NCBI GenBank assembly: GCA_020064725.1
Contig: JAGTWJ010000002.1
Span: 4,836,001-4,900,000 of the forward strand
Length of the DNA stretch: 64,000 nucleotides
Reading direction: 5' to 3'
Source: Drechslerella dactyloides
Taxonomy: Eukaryota; Ascomycota; Orbiliomycetes; Orbiliales; Orbiliaceae
Below, in pieces: positions 22,201 through 35,889 of the stretch (positions within the stretch are counted from its first letter, which is position 1; each line of letters starts with the position of its first letter). The position numbers and the translations under genes were made by a program. The notes beneath the pieces were generated by a model. It ran no database searches. It was not told the origin of the DNA and was given only the letters and a program-made list of their open reading frames with translations.

Positions 22201-24033
22201 TCTCACTCAGGCAGCCTATAGCGACCGGCGATTAAGATATCATGCAGTTGGCAAGACTAGCTTGTAGAAACCAAATAGCGCTAGCTCTGTAGAAGGAAAT
22301 TTGTCCCAATTATGGGGCAGTGTGCTTGCTCATGCAATACGACTGATGGGCTCTGCAAGGAAACACTTTCTCTGGATGAGATTTCCAGTTTGAGGGGCTA
22401 CTGGAGACAGTCTGCACACACCTCAGGTGCCTCCTGTGAGATGAGTAACCAGTCTGACTCGCTAAATGATGCCTGCCCGCCAAAGCGAATACGACCTTGA
22501 GACTAATAATACTGCCGATAGCACTGCCGTTCTGCGGGGCTCGGAAATCAGCAGGTCACGATAGTGCATTTTTGACCATTCCGGCTAGAGCCTAACATGA
22601 TCTCCAAGACGGAAACCTCTCTCCAACGGGACTATGTTGCCACTGGAGTATTGGCGGGCCCACAGGACTCTCAGTCTTCGTGGGCAAAGCCGCGCAATGT
22701 GCTTCGGGCCTGGATTCTCTGATGGGTACATACTCGAGGTACTGGTACTTGTGCACAATCGGCTAGCCGGAACGAGCTGCTGGCGGGGACCTCGCCAGAA
22801 GCTGATTTGAGCGAGACACTGGATCCAAAGCAAATCATTTGGTTACTTTGATGATTTGTCTCGCTAATCAAACCTATGGGGTTTACAAATCCAATGTGTA
22901 TTTCTCGGCGGAGACTACGCGCGTCTCAGCCATTTCCACCTATTCGTATATATCATGGTATCATTGCATTATCTCCCTGGGAGCCGACATAGATATTGAG
23001 CTAAAATCAGGTTGATGATGTTAGAGTGTGTATTAATTTCTGTCTGCGGTAAGCCAGTTTCGTCGACTTGACGCCAGCAGCTTCATCTTTATGCATCCCC
23101 GCTAATATATATCAGCGACGGCGTCATCTGTGCTCTCTCGCCCAGAGAAAAAATATATAGAATATCCACAAACTGAATTCAAATGGTAGAGACTAGATGG
23201 TAAAGCTAGTTATAAATGGAAAATAAAAAGTGTAGAGATCTTTCAACTAATTCTCAATGAATCAAAACTGTAATATTGATACTAAGCGCTAGATGGAAGC
23301 TCCAAACAATGTTCAAATCGTGAAGACTGCCTTGAGGCCCGGCCTCCGGATTGGCAACTAGATATAAGGATAAAGATATGGTTACAACAAATTGCCAATA
23401 TATGGACTCCTTTCACAGGCGACGTTTCAGCTGCTATTCCGGAAGGCATAGATCCGAGGCTTACGATCGCCAGCGCATCAACTTCCCGAGGTGAAGCAGC
23501 CAAGCCTCTCCGTATACTTAAGCGCTTCTGGCTTCTCGTTTGTGCTTGATCGATCGAAGGGCTTAGATATCCATATGAAACCGACGACCTCTAGGTAGTC
23601 TGCCGTCGTTTAAACACTTGCCCAGCCTCGATCGGAAGGGCCCCTTACCCTTGCGATACGCCACTTGTTATTTCTATTGTACCAACTCTGTGGCTGAACT
23701 CAGTTGGTCTGGACTTCAGCTCGCCCGACGCGTTGTCGCGTTGGAGTTTGACTGTACACCGCACTGCCCTTTTCTCCACCAATCAGCGATGCCAGCGTTC
23801 GTGGACAAAAGATACTCCGACACCAGGCAAGTTAACTTGACGTCTGTTCCATGTTCGCAATGACGAATTCCGGAACGGATCACAAAGTTTCATGGCCTCG
23901 AGACCGGAACGCGTCTTTTCAGACTACGACAATAAGATATCCTCCCACCCGCATCTTATGGTATTTTAGCCTAAAGACGCGCGGGATCCGGGGAGGAAGA
24001 ACTGCGGGCGTCGAAATGCTAGATTTCAAGCTA
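19269..24033. other. Gene-poor, AT-leaning intergenic region
   Basis: No open frame exceeds about 90 codons and none has a family motif. Many TA-rich stretches (for example 20,640-20,860 and 21,700-22,000) resemble decayed repeat DNA, but no element ends were identified apart from the relic that begins at 24034. Confidence 0.55.
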
Positions 24034-25899
24034 ACGTAATCCATAAGCGAGCGTGCCACCCAAGCGAGCGTGCCATTTTTCAACACCATGCCGACGGAAG
24101 CATCAACTACACCACCATCCTGTCATAGACACATTATAATTACATGGTAAATAGGTCAATTATATACTTAAACAACCTTTTGACAAGTTTATACATTATG
24201 CCTAGCTTTGCCACACTTACTATAACCCTGTGACCTTACGCTACCCCCCTCCAGCTGGATATTGTGTTGGTGGGTTTCCTACTATAGCTATCTCTCTATT
24301 ACACCTTAGGCCAAAATATTGTGTACCTTTTCTATATTAAATAACCCTTTATCCTATAGGCAATTTTTTAGTATCTTCCGGCGCTTGCTTAATACCTCAT
24401 TAGCTACCTGGAGTACAGTAGTCTCTGCATGCAAAAGTAACAACTTATGTATTATAAACTGCACACCTTTAGCAAACTGGTCTATAACAGCTATGATAGA
24501 TATTAAAAAGCTGCTCTAGTGCTAGGTAACTCGGTTCTTAATAAGCTCTAATTGTAGGCTTATTTTTATAGGATTTTTTGGTGTTTTGGTAGTCCATACT
24601 ACCATACCAGGGCAAGAGTTCATAGAGGAAGACATTAATGCCACATCCAGCTTCAAAAGAACCATCTCTGGGTTATAGGGCAAGATACCAGCTTCAGCAA
24701 AGACACTGTGTATATTCTTTTCAGTCATCAAGGCAGTAAATACCTTATGAAAGCTAGACAGAAACTCCAGCTTGCTAATATAGGTAATATACATACATAT
24801 TAAACCCTCAACCTCATGAGTGTACGCTCGCTTTAATAGGGCAAAGCAACCAACATCTAGCAACTAAAAAAGATATAATGAATATAGAGACATACAGAGT
24901 GTGACAATCTTGTGCTTCTAGCAATAGAACTCAAATTCAGTTGAATAGTAACTCTCATAGCCATCAAGAACCAATAGACAGTATATGCCTTTACAGCACA
25001 GCACTAAAAATTAGTTAAAATACTAAATTTACTCCACACCCTTCTTATTTGTTATCCAGCCATTGTCAGTAGTTACAATTACCCAAGTCTTTAGTAAGTT
25101 ACACTCTGTATACCAGCTGGATAGATAGTATTAACCTACAAGGATAATGAATAGCAATATGGCCCAACCTTGGGTATTAATGTCCTAAATGACTGTTGCC
25201 CATTTGCAGTTCCCAGGCTGTGCTAACTTAGCTCTGCCACAGCACTCAACACCTATAACAACTATAATAATTAAAATAATGCCCATTACAAAGCCTATTT
25301 TGTTGAAGTTGTAGATATCATCATCTAGGATACCATATTTGGCTTTCATAGCTTATATAAGCTAGAACCAACCCCCAATAAACTTAAGATCTTCACATTT
25401 AGCTCACTAGTAGTCATACTTTTAAAATAGACACATCTTAAGCTCTGGGTGGCACTTAACAAAGTTGGTGGCCTAATTCTTACCAACATATAGTATATCA
25501 TCACTATTACATATAGAGAGCAGCTGATTAGCTATATCTTCCACATTAAACAACCTAGGATGAAATAATCACAAAGCCAACTTGAGTATATATTGGACAA
25601 TAGCCTCCTCTTCTAGAATCATAAGCTTTCATGAATTAGGCATGGTATCGTGTCACAATGACACACCATCGCATCAGCAGGCAATCATTATTCAAGAGAC
25701 ATTATAATACTTAGCAGCAGCTCGAATACTTAATTTTTTATCTTTTTTCATAGCTTCGAAAGCAAGTATAACTCTGGATTCAATTAAATTGGTGGCTATT
25801 ATGGTTGTTGTGGAGTAATATAGCATGAAGGTAGAAAGACGCGTCGATGGTAAATAGTGGTACGCTCGCTTGGGTGGCACGCTCGCTTATGGATTACGT
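24034..25899 (-). mobile_element. RIP-degraded Fot1/pogo transposon relic, 1,866 bp
   Basis: Inverted ends are identical over 38 bp (24034-24071 and 25862-25899) and flanked by TA at 24032-24033 and 25900-25901. The terminal repeat again contains a doubled motif (aagcgagcgtgcca, then aagcgagcgt with one variant base following). Size and layout match the intact element at 2221-4112, but the terminal sequence differs, so it is another subfamily. The interior is AT-rich and the transposase is broken by C-to-T type stops, the signature of RIP. Confidence 0.9.
24522..25880 (-). pseudogene. Broken Fot1/pogo transposase
   Basis: The N-terminal part (25880 downward) keeps SRVILAFEAMKKDKKLSIRAAAKYY, matching the HTH of the intact enzyme in shorter pieces. 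The C-terminal part (24863-24522) keeps DVGCFALLKRAY and ISKLEFLSSFHK. Between them the reading frame has stops. Two near the second and third catalytic aspartates correspond to glutamine codons (CAG) of the intact copy that now read TAG, next to GAG-to-AAG changes. Not expected to make protein. Confidence 0.85.
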
Positions 25900-26095
25900 T
25901 AGTTGACCTTGTCCTAAGCACTTGAGGCGAAGCTTTCAAACGCGGGTTGTCGCAGTAAACTACTTTATAAAATATCGGGATTTTATATACATCAGGATAT
26001 TCGGTTTACAATATTTGATAAGATCCGAAATCAGATCCTCATACGTATACGTTGCTTTCACCACTCTTTACGAGAAACGTATCTTAGTCTTTGTG

Positions 26096-28175
26096 ATGTC
26101 AGGTCCCGAGGTTGGCTTTTACCAGAACCCTATTCTGAGGGGCTTCAACCCAGATCCCACAATATGTAGAGATCCAAGGACCAATGATTTCTTCATTGCG
26201 ACCTCTACATTTGAATATTTTCCCGGTGTATCAATCTACCAGAGCAAGGATCTTATCAGCTGGAAGTTAATCGGCCATGCTCTCACGCGTCGCAGCCAGC
26301 TGGATATGCGAACTGTTGAACCTGGTGGGGGGATCTGGGCGCCTACTCTCAGATATGTGAATGGGAAGTTCTACATGACAACGGCAAAGTGGGATAGATA
26401 CCGGCCTGCTCAAGATGTATGTCCCTCCCTTAAGCTTGTTTATCTATAACTTAGGCCTTCTACAAGTTTATGGTGGTACCTCAGTCCCCTGCATATGCAC
26501 AATACTTGTAAAGCCCTTGTTTGTACATCGACACATATATTTCCGTCCCTCCAAAATTGCAATTTCGTATTGACATGGGGATATAGGAGAGAGTTTGGCC
26601 CAGGGGATTTTACGTCATGACAGAAAATATTTGGGATGATAGCAGCTGGTCCGATCCAATCTACTTTGACCAGCCAGGCTTTGATCAAGATGTATAAGAC
26701 CCACGTCAACCCGAATTTCGGAGCTGACAACTTCTAAGCTAATACATGCCGCTCTACCTAGCTATTCTGGGATAATGGCGGGAAAGTGTACCTATCAACA
26801 ACTTATCGACTAGTTGACAGAGACCCGACGAGCACGAAGAAAGATTTTGCGATCCACATCTGCGAGATTGACCTCGAAACCGGCACGTCATTGACCTCTC
26901 CGACCGTCATTCGTATTGCTCCGTCCGGCCTAGCGGAGGGTTCTCACATAATCAAACGGAATCAATATTATTATCTTTTTACTGCTGAGGGTGGGACTGA
27001 GGAGGGCCATACAGAATGGGTATCTCGTACCAATACCGGTCCATTGGGTCCTTGGGAACTAGGCGACAGAAATCCGTTGTGGAGAAACACGACTGCCGAT
27101 GAGGTCCAGAACACGGGGCATGCTGATCTGATCGAGGATGCGGCTGGGAATTGGTGGGGAGTCTTCCTTGGCGTTCGCCCTTGGAGACAGGAGAATGATG
27201 GCAAAGTCACATGGGAGATTTCGCAGTATGGTATGCATGTTGTGATATTGTTGTCTCCACGTTTTATCCAAGGCTGATGCTGACGACGCATATATATATT
27301 GGCTCGAGTAGGACGCGAGAGTTTCCTAGTACCAGTGAGCTGGGAAAACGATTGGCCGGTTTTTAACCACGGAAACAAAATTACACTGCTAGGCAAGGCG
27401 CCCGATACTTATCTTGTCCATGATGCTGAGGCATGGGTGGACGACTTCAGCGCGAATAAACTCGAGCCGGGGTGGTACCACAAACGTAAGTCAGGAATCA
27501 ACTGCGTTCATACGCGTGATGACATTGACTAGGCTGCTATTGTCCATCGTAGATCTAACTTAGGGAACGACAGACACCCCTCTCAAGCAGGAATACAGCC
27601 TTACTGAAAGACCGGGATATCTCCGCCTTCATGGCGGACCTTATAATCTGACTGTACCCGAGTCTCCGACAATGTTGCTACAACGCCAGACTCGGGCCAA
27701 TATCGTTTGGACCGCTGAGCTGGATTTTTATCCGAACAGCAGGAATTATGAGGCTGGAACAGTCGTTTGGTGGAACAGCTATACCTTTGCTAGCATTGGA
27801 GTCAGATTCGACCCGTTAACTAGGCGTCGATATCTTGTCACCAAGCAAGCGGTAGATGGCCAGGGAGCATTCGAAGACCAAAAACACGCGCTTCCTGAAA
27901 ACAAATCTTTAGTTCTCTTACACATCAAGGCACTCCCACTTGAGTACCAACTTGGGTTCTCTTTCCCGTCGAAGACAAATGAGTCCGATCGTTCACCGAA
28001 GAGGATTAAAACAGATATCACATGGCTGTCGAGCGTTTCAACCCGAATCATGACATTGCTGCCACCAATTGGCAACGCATACGCTGGCATGATGTTTGGA
28101 GTGTACTGCTTTGCGGAGCTTGAGCGGTGTTTGGTGCCTGCAGACTTTAGGTGTGTTAGATGGGACGCCATGTGA
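26096..28175 (+). CDS. Glycoside hydrolase family 43 beta-xylosidase / arabinofuranosidase-like enzyme
   Basis: Predicted 556 aa from exons 26096-26416, 26587-26691, 26762-27230, 27312-27485 and 27574-28175; every junction is GT-AG and in phase. The five-bladed propeller carries the GH43 residues: base Asp in FNPDPTICR, modulator Asp in LFWDNGGK, and acid Glu in GLAEGSHI. WAPTLRY and NTGHADLIED are further family blocks. The C-terminal ~200 residues resemble the concanavalin-like second domain of the xylosidase subgroup. No signal peptide is apparent after the chosen ATG, so an intracellular enzyme acting on imported xylo-oligomers or arabinosides is likely. An upstream in-frame extension to 25922 looks non-coding. 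Only 196 bp separate the ATG from the RIP-degraded transposon end. The neighbour downstream is an aldo-keto reductase. Confidence 0.92.
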
Positions 28176-28808
28176 CTTAGACGCTCGAACTATGAACGGT
28201 TTCGACTTAAAGATTGCCGTTTATATATCCTAAGTCACTAAAGCTAATTCAGATTCGGCTGAGAGCTCGAGTATGCGGGATGATTATGATTATGATTATT
28301 GTACTGGTCCACTATATAAAAATACAGGTATTAATATTGTTTGGGCATGGAGAGAGTACGCCGTGCGCGTGACTAGTCAACCGCTTGGGATCTGGGACAT
28401 TACACATCACGAGAGACTCTGCGATGTAGTTATATTTCTTAGATGGCAATGACATTACCAAGCTCGGTTGCGCACTTTCGATTGAGGTACAGATTTTTTC
28501 GCACCTTAGAATTCTCATCTTCGATCGAGGAGTGGGCATCATGGTATGAACATGGCCAACCTTTTTGGAACAGAAGTGAAACAGAAAAAACTAAGTTTTT
28601 GGTAGCCATGCGTTGTAGACTGTGTTATTGTTGCCGCGGGGAAATTCGCTGCTGCGAGATTAGTAACGGTGCATTACATTTCCCAACTCCACGGCACGTC
28701 TGAGAAACACCTGCGCCGCCTCCTCGGACAGGTGCTGCCCAATCCTGGCCAAAACCCAGACGCAGTTACGCATTCCAGTCTCTGAGCTTGTCATCTGTCC
28801 CGGCAAAC
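28176..28808. other. Intergenic spacer between GH43 and aldo-keto reductase genes
   Basis: 633 bases without coding signal, holding the terminator of the first gene and promoter of the second. A GATTAT microrepeat lies near 28,280-28,300. Confidence 0.55.
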
Positions 28809-29808
28809 ATGTCTACACAGAATTCAATTCATGACTGTATTCCGCTTACTGGGTCGAGCGCCGTCATACCGCGCCTGGGTTATGGAGTGTACAAGTCCAG
28901 TAACTGCAGACAATCAGTCCTCACAGCCCTCGAGCTAGGCTACCGACACATCGACACCGCCCAGCTCTACCGCAATGAGTCTGACGTCGGAGCCGCCGTC
29001 AAGGAGTCGGGAATCCCGAGGAAGGATATCTACATCGTCACAAAGATGCAATCTCCTGTTGAAAACGATGTCGAAAAGACGCTGGCAAAGATGAGAGAGA
29101 GTGTTAGTAAGATTGATGCTGGCGATAGGGATAGGAAGGGATACGTAGACTTGTTTCTGGTACATACACCAGCAAGCGGACCCGAAGGACGACAGACCCT
29201 ATGGAAGGCATTGGAGCTTCTCAAAGGAGAAGGCCTGACTGTTGATATTGGGGTTAGCAATTAGTAAGTCCAAAATTCCTTCGTAGAATCCTTGAGACGG
29301 TGATCCAAGGTGCACGCCGGGGAGACTCCAGTCCCTCGCCGCATGTGCACCTTCATTCACGGAGGCAAACGGAAAACTAATCCGATACATGAAAACCGAT
29401 AGTGGTGCTCGGCATTTGCTGGAGATGGAGTCCTATGCTTCCATCACTCCGGTATGCAACCAGCTTGAGGTGCATCCCTTCTGTCAGCAAAAAGATATCA
29501 TCCCACTTTGTGAGTCCAAAGGTATTCTCATCACCGCTTATGCACCCGTTGCGCGCAATAGACGGTCGGATGATCCCGTCCTAGTCGATATTGCTAAGAC
29601 ACACGGAAAGCATTCCACACAAGTCATGATCAAGTGGAGTCTTCAGAAAGGGTACCTCCCTCTTCCGAAGAGTGACAACCGAGAGCGGATGAAGGCAAAT
29701 ATGGACATGGATGGCTGGGAGCTAACAGAAGCTGAAATGGCTGAAATCGAGACACTGGACGAGGGAGCGAAAGGTGCTATTTGCCCCTATTCTTTGAACT
29801 CTCCATAG
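28809..29808 (+). CDS. Aldo-keto reductase
   Basis: NADPH-dependent reductase of aldehydes, ketones or sugars, cytosolic, predicted 286 aa. Exons 28809-29263 and 29403-29808. The 139-nt intron splits the tyrosine codon in SNYGARHLL, where many family members have SNF/Y. Tetrad: Asp and Tyr in HIDTAQLYRNE, Lys in VTKM and His in LVHTP. The cofactor-binding C-terminal block is PLPKSDNRERM. Length is slightly short of the usual ~300-320. The ATG at 28809 is used; an upstream in-frame TTG at 28788 is ignored. It follows the GH43 gene on the same strand, so a role in pentose reduction is possible but unproven. Generic aldehyde reductase is the safe call. Confidence 0.9.
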
Positions 29809-32800
29809 GCTTTCGTCGCACAATCGTACGGCTTCTGTCATGGTGGCGTGTTATATGACTTGATTCTAGTGCTCGTAGCTCGCAAATGTAATTATTTACA
29901 CAATCCCAATTCTACATAACAAAGCGGCGCGCACATATGGATCCCATGACACTATAGGATTAGTTTCCGTGTCCAGAACGCAACGATTAGCTAGGGTAAT
30001 GTCTTCATATGCGTATGCACGTTACCGGGGATGGTGCGAATGTCTTAGCCTGCTTGCAAAGCATCAATACCTGTCCCAAATAACCGCCACCCACTATGAT
30101 TTGCGGTCAGGAAGATGTCCATGACATGCAGAAACCAGGGAAGCAGAAAAAACTCACGTCGCTATCTGAGCAATATCTTACTAGTATTCTTTCTACCCGC
30201 CGGTTGTGTCTAGCCCGGGATCCGAGTGGCAAGTCGAAGTCTATCACGGGCTACCTGTCAGTTTTTTTTTTTTTTTTTCAAATACTTCCAAGGCTACGTT
30301 TAGTACATATTGCCGTGGATAGCGTCGAGCAAGGGACTTGAGCTCTCGATTTACCACCTCGCGAACTCTTCCCTAGCTCAGAGCCGGGGAAATATGGCGG
30401 GGGCATACGTCCTTTTTGCCCAGCATCAATGGTATATAGCCAGGATAATACATTTATAGCTGGGATCATCTATAGGTCCAGGGGTCGGGATGATAGCGGA
30501 CTAAGCTAGTGGCATGCCGAACTACCTGTACTGTAGTAACTGCGCGGCTGTGTATTATGTATTCTATTCAGAAAAGGAATCCGGACCATATTCGAATGCA
30601 TATGGTTTAGTGCGAGTGTCCGTCTGGCAAATACAATTTTCAAGTCAGCCAAGAAAATGACAGTGCCAAAGAGCAATGGGCATTATAGAACCTAGTCCTT
30701 GACTATAGATATCAGTATTATATGGGGTATGATCCACCCGAGTCGTCAAAAGCACTCTTGGGCTCTCCCTTGATTGTACTCTGCATCCGTACATAACCGA
30801 CATTGCAACTGTGTGTTTTTGGTTCGCGAGGCCAACCAACATAGATTCATCACGATGCAGCGATCTGCAGCGATCTGAGAGCTTATGGCTATGAGTCGCT
30901 AAACCCGTATCTCCAAGCCAATACGTACTTATCTCCTAGATAACTATGTTTCTTCTCATATGACAACCACGTCGTATACGCACAGCTGTAGCTTTCTCTA
31001 GGCTCTGTCCCTAGCGTGTCGACGCGTATATTTTCGACGGTCAGAATGCTATCTTGACAAAGTTGTGCATTGGTAGACGTACAATTGCGATATAGCGGTA
31101 AGTGCCCTGAATTAGATTTTGGATTTTGATATCACACAGTAGCCATTCTATGAATATCTCGGTGAGATTGATACCAATACGATTGATATTTTCGGCGCCT
31201 CCAAGCCGGTCGTAAATATTTATTGGTTGGGATCTAGTCATCCCCACTTCCATCTTCCGATTTTTTCGTTCCAAACCCTTGCGTTTTGGTCATGAGAACG
31301 ACTGCAAGTCATGAACTAGTCTCCACAACCACCCTGCTAGGCCATCGCTCTTAGTGGCTTTTGATCGACGCAGGCTCTCTTCCCTTGCTTTTGCGGAGAA
31401 ACTCCGGTAAATCACTCGATATCTTTTCTGAAAGTCTCCTAGTGGGAGTACAACTATTGCATCCGGCTTTTCCCTTACATTCTGTAGTAGGCGCAAGCGT
31501 GCGAAGGCGACAAAGATAATTATGGACGGAGTTTGATCTCAACAGTGTATGCAGTGACCAAGACTCGCAGCACAAGCAAAAGAAATACACAAGCCTCTCA
31601 CGCGAAACTGACCATTTTTGCTTTTCTATGCGGACGTCCTGTCAGGTGGCTCGCTTGGAGTCGACCTCGTACTCGTGTGTTCCCGCGCTGGAGAACAGAT
31701 GAGAACTAGGAAGCCCCCATCTACATCGTGGCTCGCATTGGCCAGGTTGAACCTTGGTCATTGCACCGCAACTGTGTGGCGTGACGTGAAACTTATAGCC
31801 TCTACTTGACATACCGCGACAGGCGTCATAGCTGGACTTCAATGCTGTTTTTTTATGTTTCTTTCTTGACCTTTTTGACAGGACCCGGGCAGACGGCTGC
31901 CGGCGCTCTTGCCTGAACTTGGCACATATATGGTACTCTCGTCTTAATCACCCGAAGTTAGCTCTGATACATACATACTTTGCCCGGAAACAACCGGACA
32001 GCGTACGTGTGCAGGTATAACAGAATGCATGTATGCATATATGTACGTATCGAGATCAACTCGACCGAGAAATTTTGGGCGCTCTATGATCGATATTAAT
32101 ATATGTATCTATTCAAGCCATGGTATACTTAGAGACAAACCAAGTCTGCAATGTCGTAGCGGCCAATGATTGGATGGTATTTTGAGCATTGGCCGGCTGG
32201 GGCCCACCGGCCACCGGGCATCGTCACCGAGAGCTGAGAGGCACTGATCAGCTGATTGTCGACACGGGTGAAAGTGTTGTCTTTGAATCGATTGAAGAAT
32301 ACAGTAACATTTTTGTCAAGAATCGAGCTAAATAATCCTAATTCACAGGTTAACTAGCTTGACGATGCATCGTGACATATACAGTGAAGCTAAGACGGGC
32401 AACATCGCTAATGTAATGTTGTGATTTAGGTAAAGCAGTCTCGATTGGTCTCCTAACATTTCTTTGCTATGCCACACAACTGAGAAAAAATGGTCTTTTA
32501 AAGGGGCTCAATGGATATACATGACCATTACCAATTGGCCAAGTGGCCAGCACTATCGCGTCAACAATTGCACATATATATATCTGTGTTCCGACTGTGG
32601 GAGTCTATTGTATTATACTACAACCTGCAGATTCTAGCATTACATGCATACATACATCGCCGGTCAACGATGAAACCAGAGGCGAATTGGTCGCCTCCGG
32701 TAGCTACGTAGCCGATATTGCCCGAATAAGCCCTCACAGTGGTTCTTACTTATATTATTCGCCCCTAATACTAGGCACATCAGCAACGACGATGCCGGCA

Positions 32801-35800
32801 CAAAATCACGGCAGGTCCCATATCCACCACGATACCAGGCGGTCGATTTCTTCTCGAGCACGGGATTTCTCCGAATTCTTTTCTATACGTACATACATCA
32901 ACTGAAGCCCTCCTATTACTACTCCAACAGAGGCATATGCATGATATACTAAGTATGGGGTGCATATACAGTACTTCCATATCAACTCCCAATTCAGCCG
33001 ACACTGGCTATTTCAAATGTTTCTGTGTTGTTGGGCTTGGACCAGGCATCCCTGTCAATTGATTGCAATCGGTTGACTTGGAACATCGCCTGATCTCTGC
33101 GAACCCACGCAATCTAGTCAGCAGGGCTACCTACCTACGCTTTGTTTCGAGTTTCGGTTCTAAGGCATGATGTCCTTCTACATGTAAGCTACATGAGCGC
33201 TCGAGCTTCTCCGCACTGCCCAAGCGCAGCCTTTACATATATATCGCGTATATCGGAAAGCGACGGTGGAGAAAATTCCGCACCCCGCCGTCTGCAAGGC
33301 ACCGCTGTAAAGTCAAGGATGGCCGTCCACACCTCATGTTCTATCTCCGTCTATGACTTTCCGCCATGAGGCCTCCAGGTTCTGAATACACTCAAAGATG
33401 CCTTCCAGCTCCACCACATGTATGTATATAACTAATAGCTTATCTCATCGAGAACATGTTGGTTTCGTTGCATTCTGCCGTAACTAAAGGTGGGTGCCTC
33501 ATCATATCTTGGTGTCAACGTCTCGCTCTTTTACTCTTTTCCTATGCAATTGCCTTGGAAGCTTGTCGAAATTGGTGTATTTTAACCCGGCCGATGCCGT
33601 CATTTCGATCAATGTGTAACCTACTGTATGTTCCTCCGACCGAAATCGACAAGGCCGTGTACATGTCGACGTGCTACACGGCTGAACTCGCTGCATATAT
33701 GGCATAGCATGAGCCTTTCAATACATAAGCTAAGTGTGGGCCTTGGTTATTGCGCGGAAAATAATTCGTACACCATATTGGGCTTCTGGGTGTCGAGCTA
33801 GTGGGAAGGACTTCAAGGACCTCTACCATGTTCTCAGCTTCTAACCTACACGTAGCCGGTGCATTTGCACCGTACCTCACTGAAATTTCAGGGAAAGGAA
33901 CCCTGATCAAAGGCATTGTTTGTTTCTCCCCACAACTAACCGCTTTCTGGTCGGCGGTTGCAGTGGGGTAGCCCAGTCTTGCATTTGGCACACACTTAGT
34001 GTCCATAGTCTTTTTACAAACATGCAGTCCTCAACTTAGTTTCCCTAGGCATGTTGCGCACCCTCAGATTAGGCTGTCCAGTGGTGATTTCAAGAACAGA
34101 CAATTCGTGGTGCTTAAGGAAAATGATCAGAGCACAACCTGCGAACATTATATGCGGGTCGTCGACTCACTGATATTCAGAGTACTTTTTGCATACAGAA
34201 CGCATTTTCAATTAGATCCGACCCATACTTGTGTATACGTGCAGAGATTTGGACAGCGACAATACGTGCAAAGCCCTCCTTCATAAAACAGCGGTATGCA
34301 ACTATCAGCTAGTAGATATGAGACAACATAAATTTACCTTCAACGTTACTAGCCTTAAGTATGAAAGTGGGCCTATATACTCGGCCACTTCCCTCTCGAG
34401 TGCTCTCGTCGGATCAGCCGCCTTCGCTAGTGGGAGGTACAAATATGCAACATCTCAACCCACGACGCAGGCCGTGGTTCGAAGAAACAAAGGACGGCAA
34501 CAATTAAAACCGTACATGGGTGTTTAGCCACCTTGGATGCCGTGCATCCATCGAACCATTTTAATCTCCCTTTCTCGCCTGCATAGAGAAATATGGGGAG
34601 GGCAAGGACCAGCACCCTGGAAGATCCGGGGAGAGACTTCCACACAGAGTTCGAACGATGGAGAAATTTGTCTAGTATACTGTGCTACATTCAGGCCCAG
34701 TATACACATAAAAGCCAAAGATTAAATCGAGCTCCCACCAATTATCGAATATTTCTGCAGGCGAAATCTCGGAATGATTATGTCTCCGGGGGTCCAAGAA
34801 AGATCCTTAGTTAACGTTATGACTAAAGGATAAATCCACAGACATACTAAGCGCTAGTCTTTATCTTGAGGCGAGTGAGCGATTTCCTAGATACCATATC
34901 CGACGACAATAATTGATGGATTTGATAAGATCGATGTACCTAAGGGACCTAGCCCGACAATGCATTGGCATGCTCGGTTTGTCGTAACGTCATAGTCAAT
35001 CTTATATACAGTCTCTGTAACTCGGTAACACATATCGCCATATTGCGTCTATCGGGCTTGAACTATCCGAACTAGCTTGCTTGCCATACGCGTGCATTAT
35101 GCATGCATGAGGGATATAGCATCCGCTTCCTGCGAATCACAATCAGCCCCTAGGGCCCTTCCTCCAATTGCGCTAGGCCGCATACAAGAACACACTCGTG
35201 CGTTGTGATATATCAACGTCAGAATAAATGCAACGTCGCGGGGAAAAATATAACATTTAGCTTAAGGTCTCACAAGAAGGAAGGTGTAACTTTGAAATGG
35301 CAGCATGTCAACTCTAGAAGTAGCATCCGCATTTTGCGAGCTTATAGCCCTTTGTTTGAGTAATATATTCTTGTATTGTCATACTTCTGATCATGCTTGA
35401 AATCTAGTTTCGCGCAGTTGGAGTACGCCGCTAAGTTCGAACAACAGAAAGCTCAACTCTCTTATTATCGTACAAGCAAGTAATCCATAGAGCGCGATCC
35501 AGATATCCACCAAATGCTGATCGACCGGCTGCAACAAATGCACAGGCAAATATGAGAACTTTTGTTGGCCACACAGGCCTCAAGCTCCCGTTAGATAGAT
35601 TTTGAGCTTTTCCTCCACAAGATGTTTCCTAAATCCCACCAGTAAAGCAAACGCCTCCTGCCAGAATGCCTGGCTGAACACCACCTGGTATCCACCAACA
35701 GAATACGAACAATGAATGAAAGGAACGCAATTGGTAACTCCGAGGGATATTTTGTTCGGGGATATCAGTTATACAGAAAAGAGAGAAACGGAAAGGGAAG

Positions 35801-35889
35801 GCTAAATCTGACGAAAAGAAAGCGCAAGTATTCAAGACGAGTCGGGATAAAATATCGTGAGAATGGCATGATGGTAGGAAGAATATCAC
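29809..35889. other. Long intergenic region, no supported gene
   Basis: About 6 kb with only short frames lacking family motifs. A run of 17 T at 30262-30278 could be the poly(A) tail of a minus-strand retroelement, but no body was recognised. A tandem gcagcgatct pair lies near 30,858-30,880. Stretches with TACATA-type repeats are common. Confidence 0.5.

Noticed and set aside
30262..30278. Run of 17 T as poly(A) tail of a minus-strand retroelement
   Set aside because: No reverse transcriptase motif or target duplication was recognised on the adjacent side; simple slippage is as likely.
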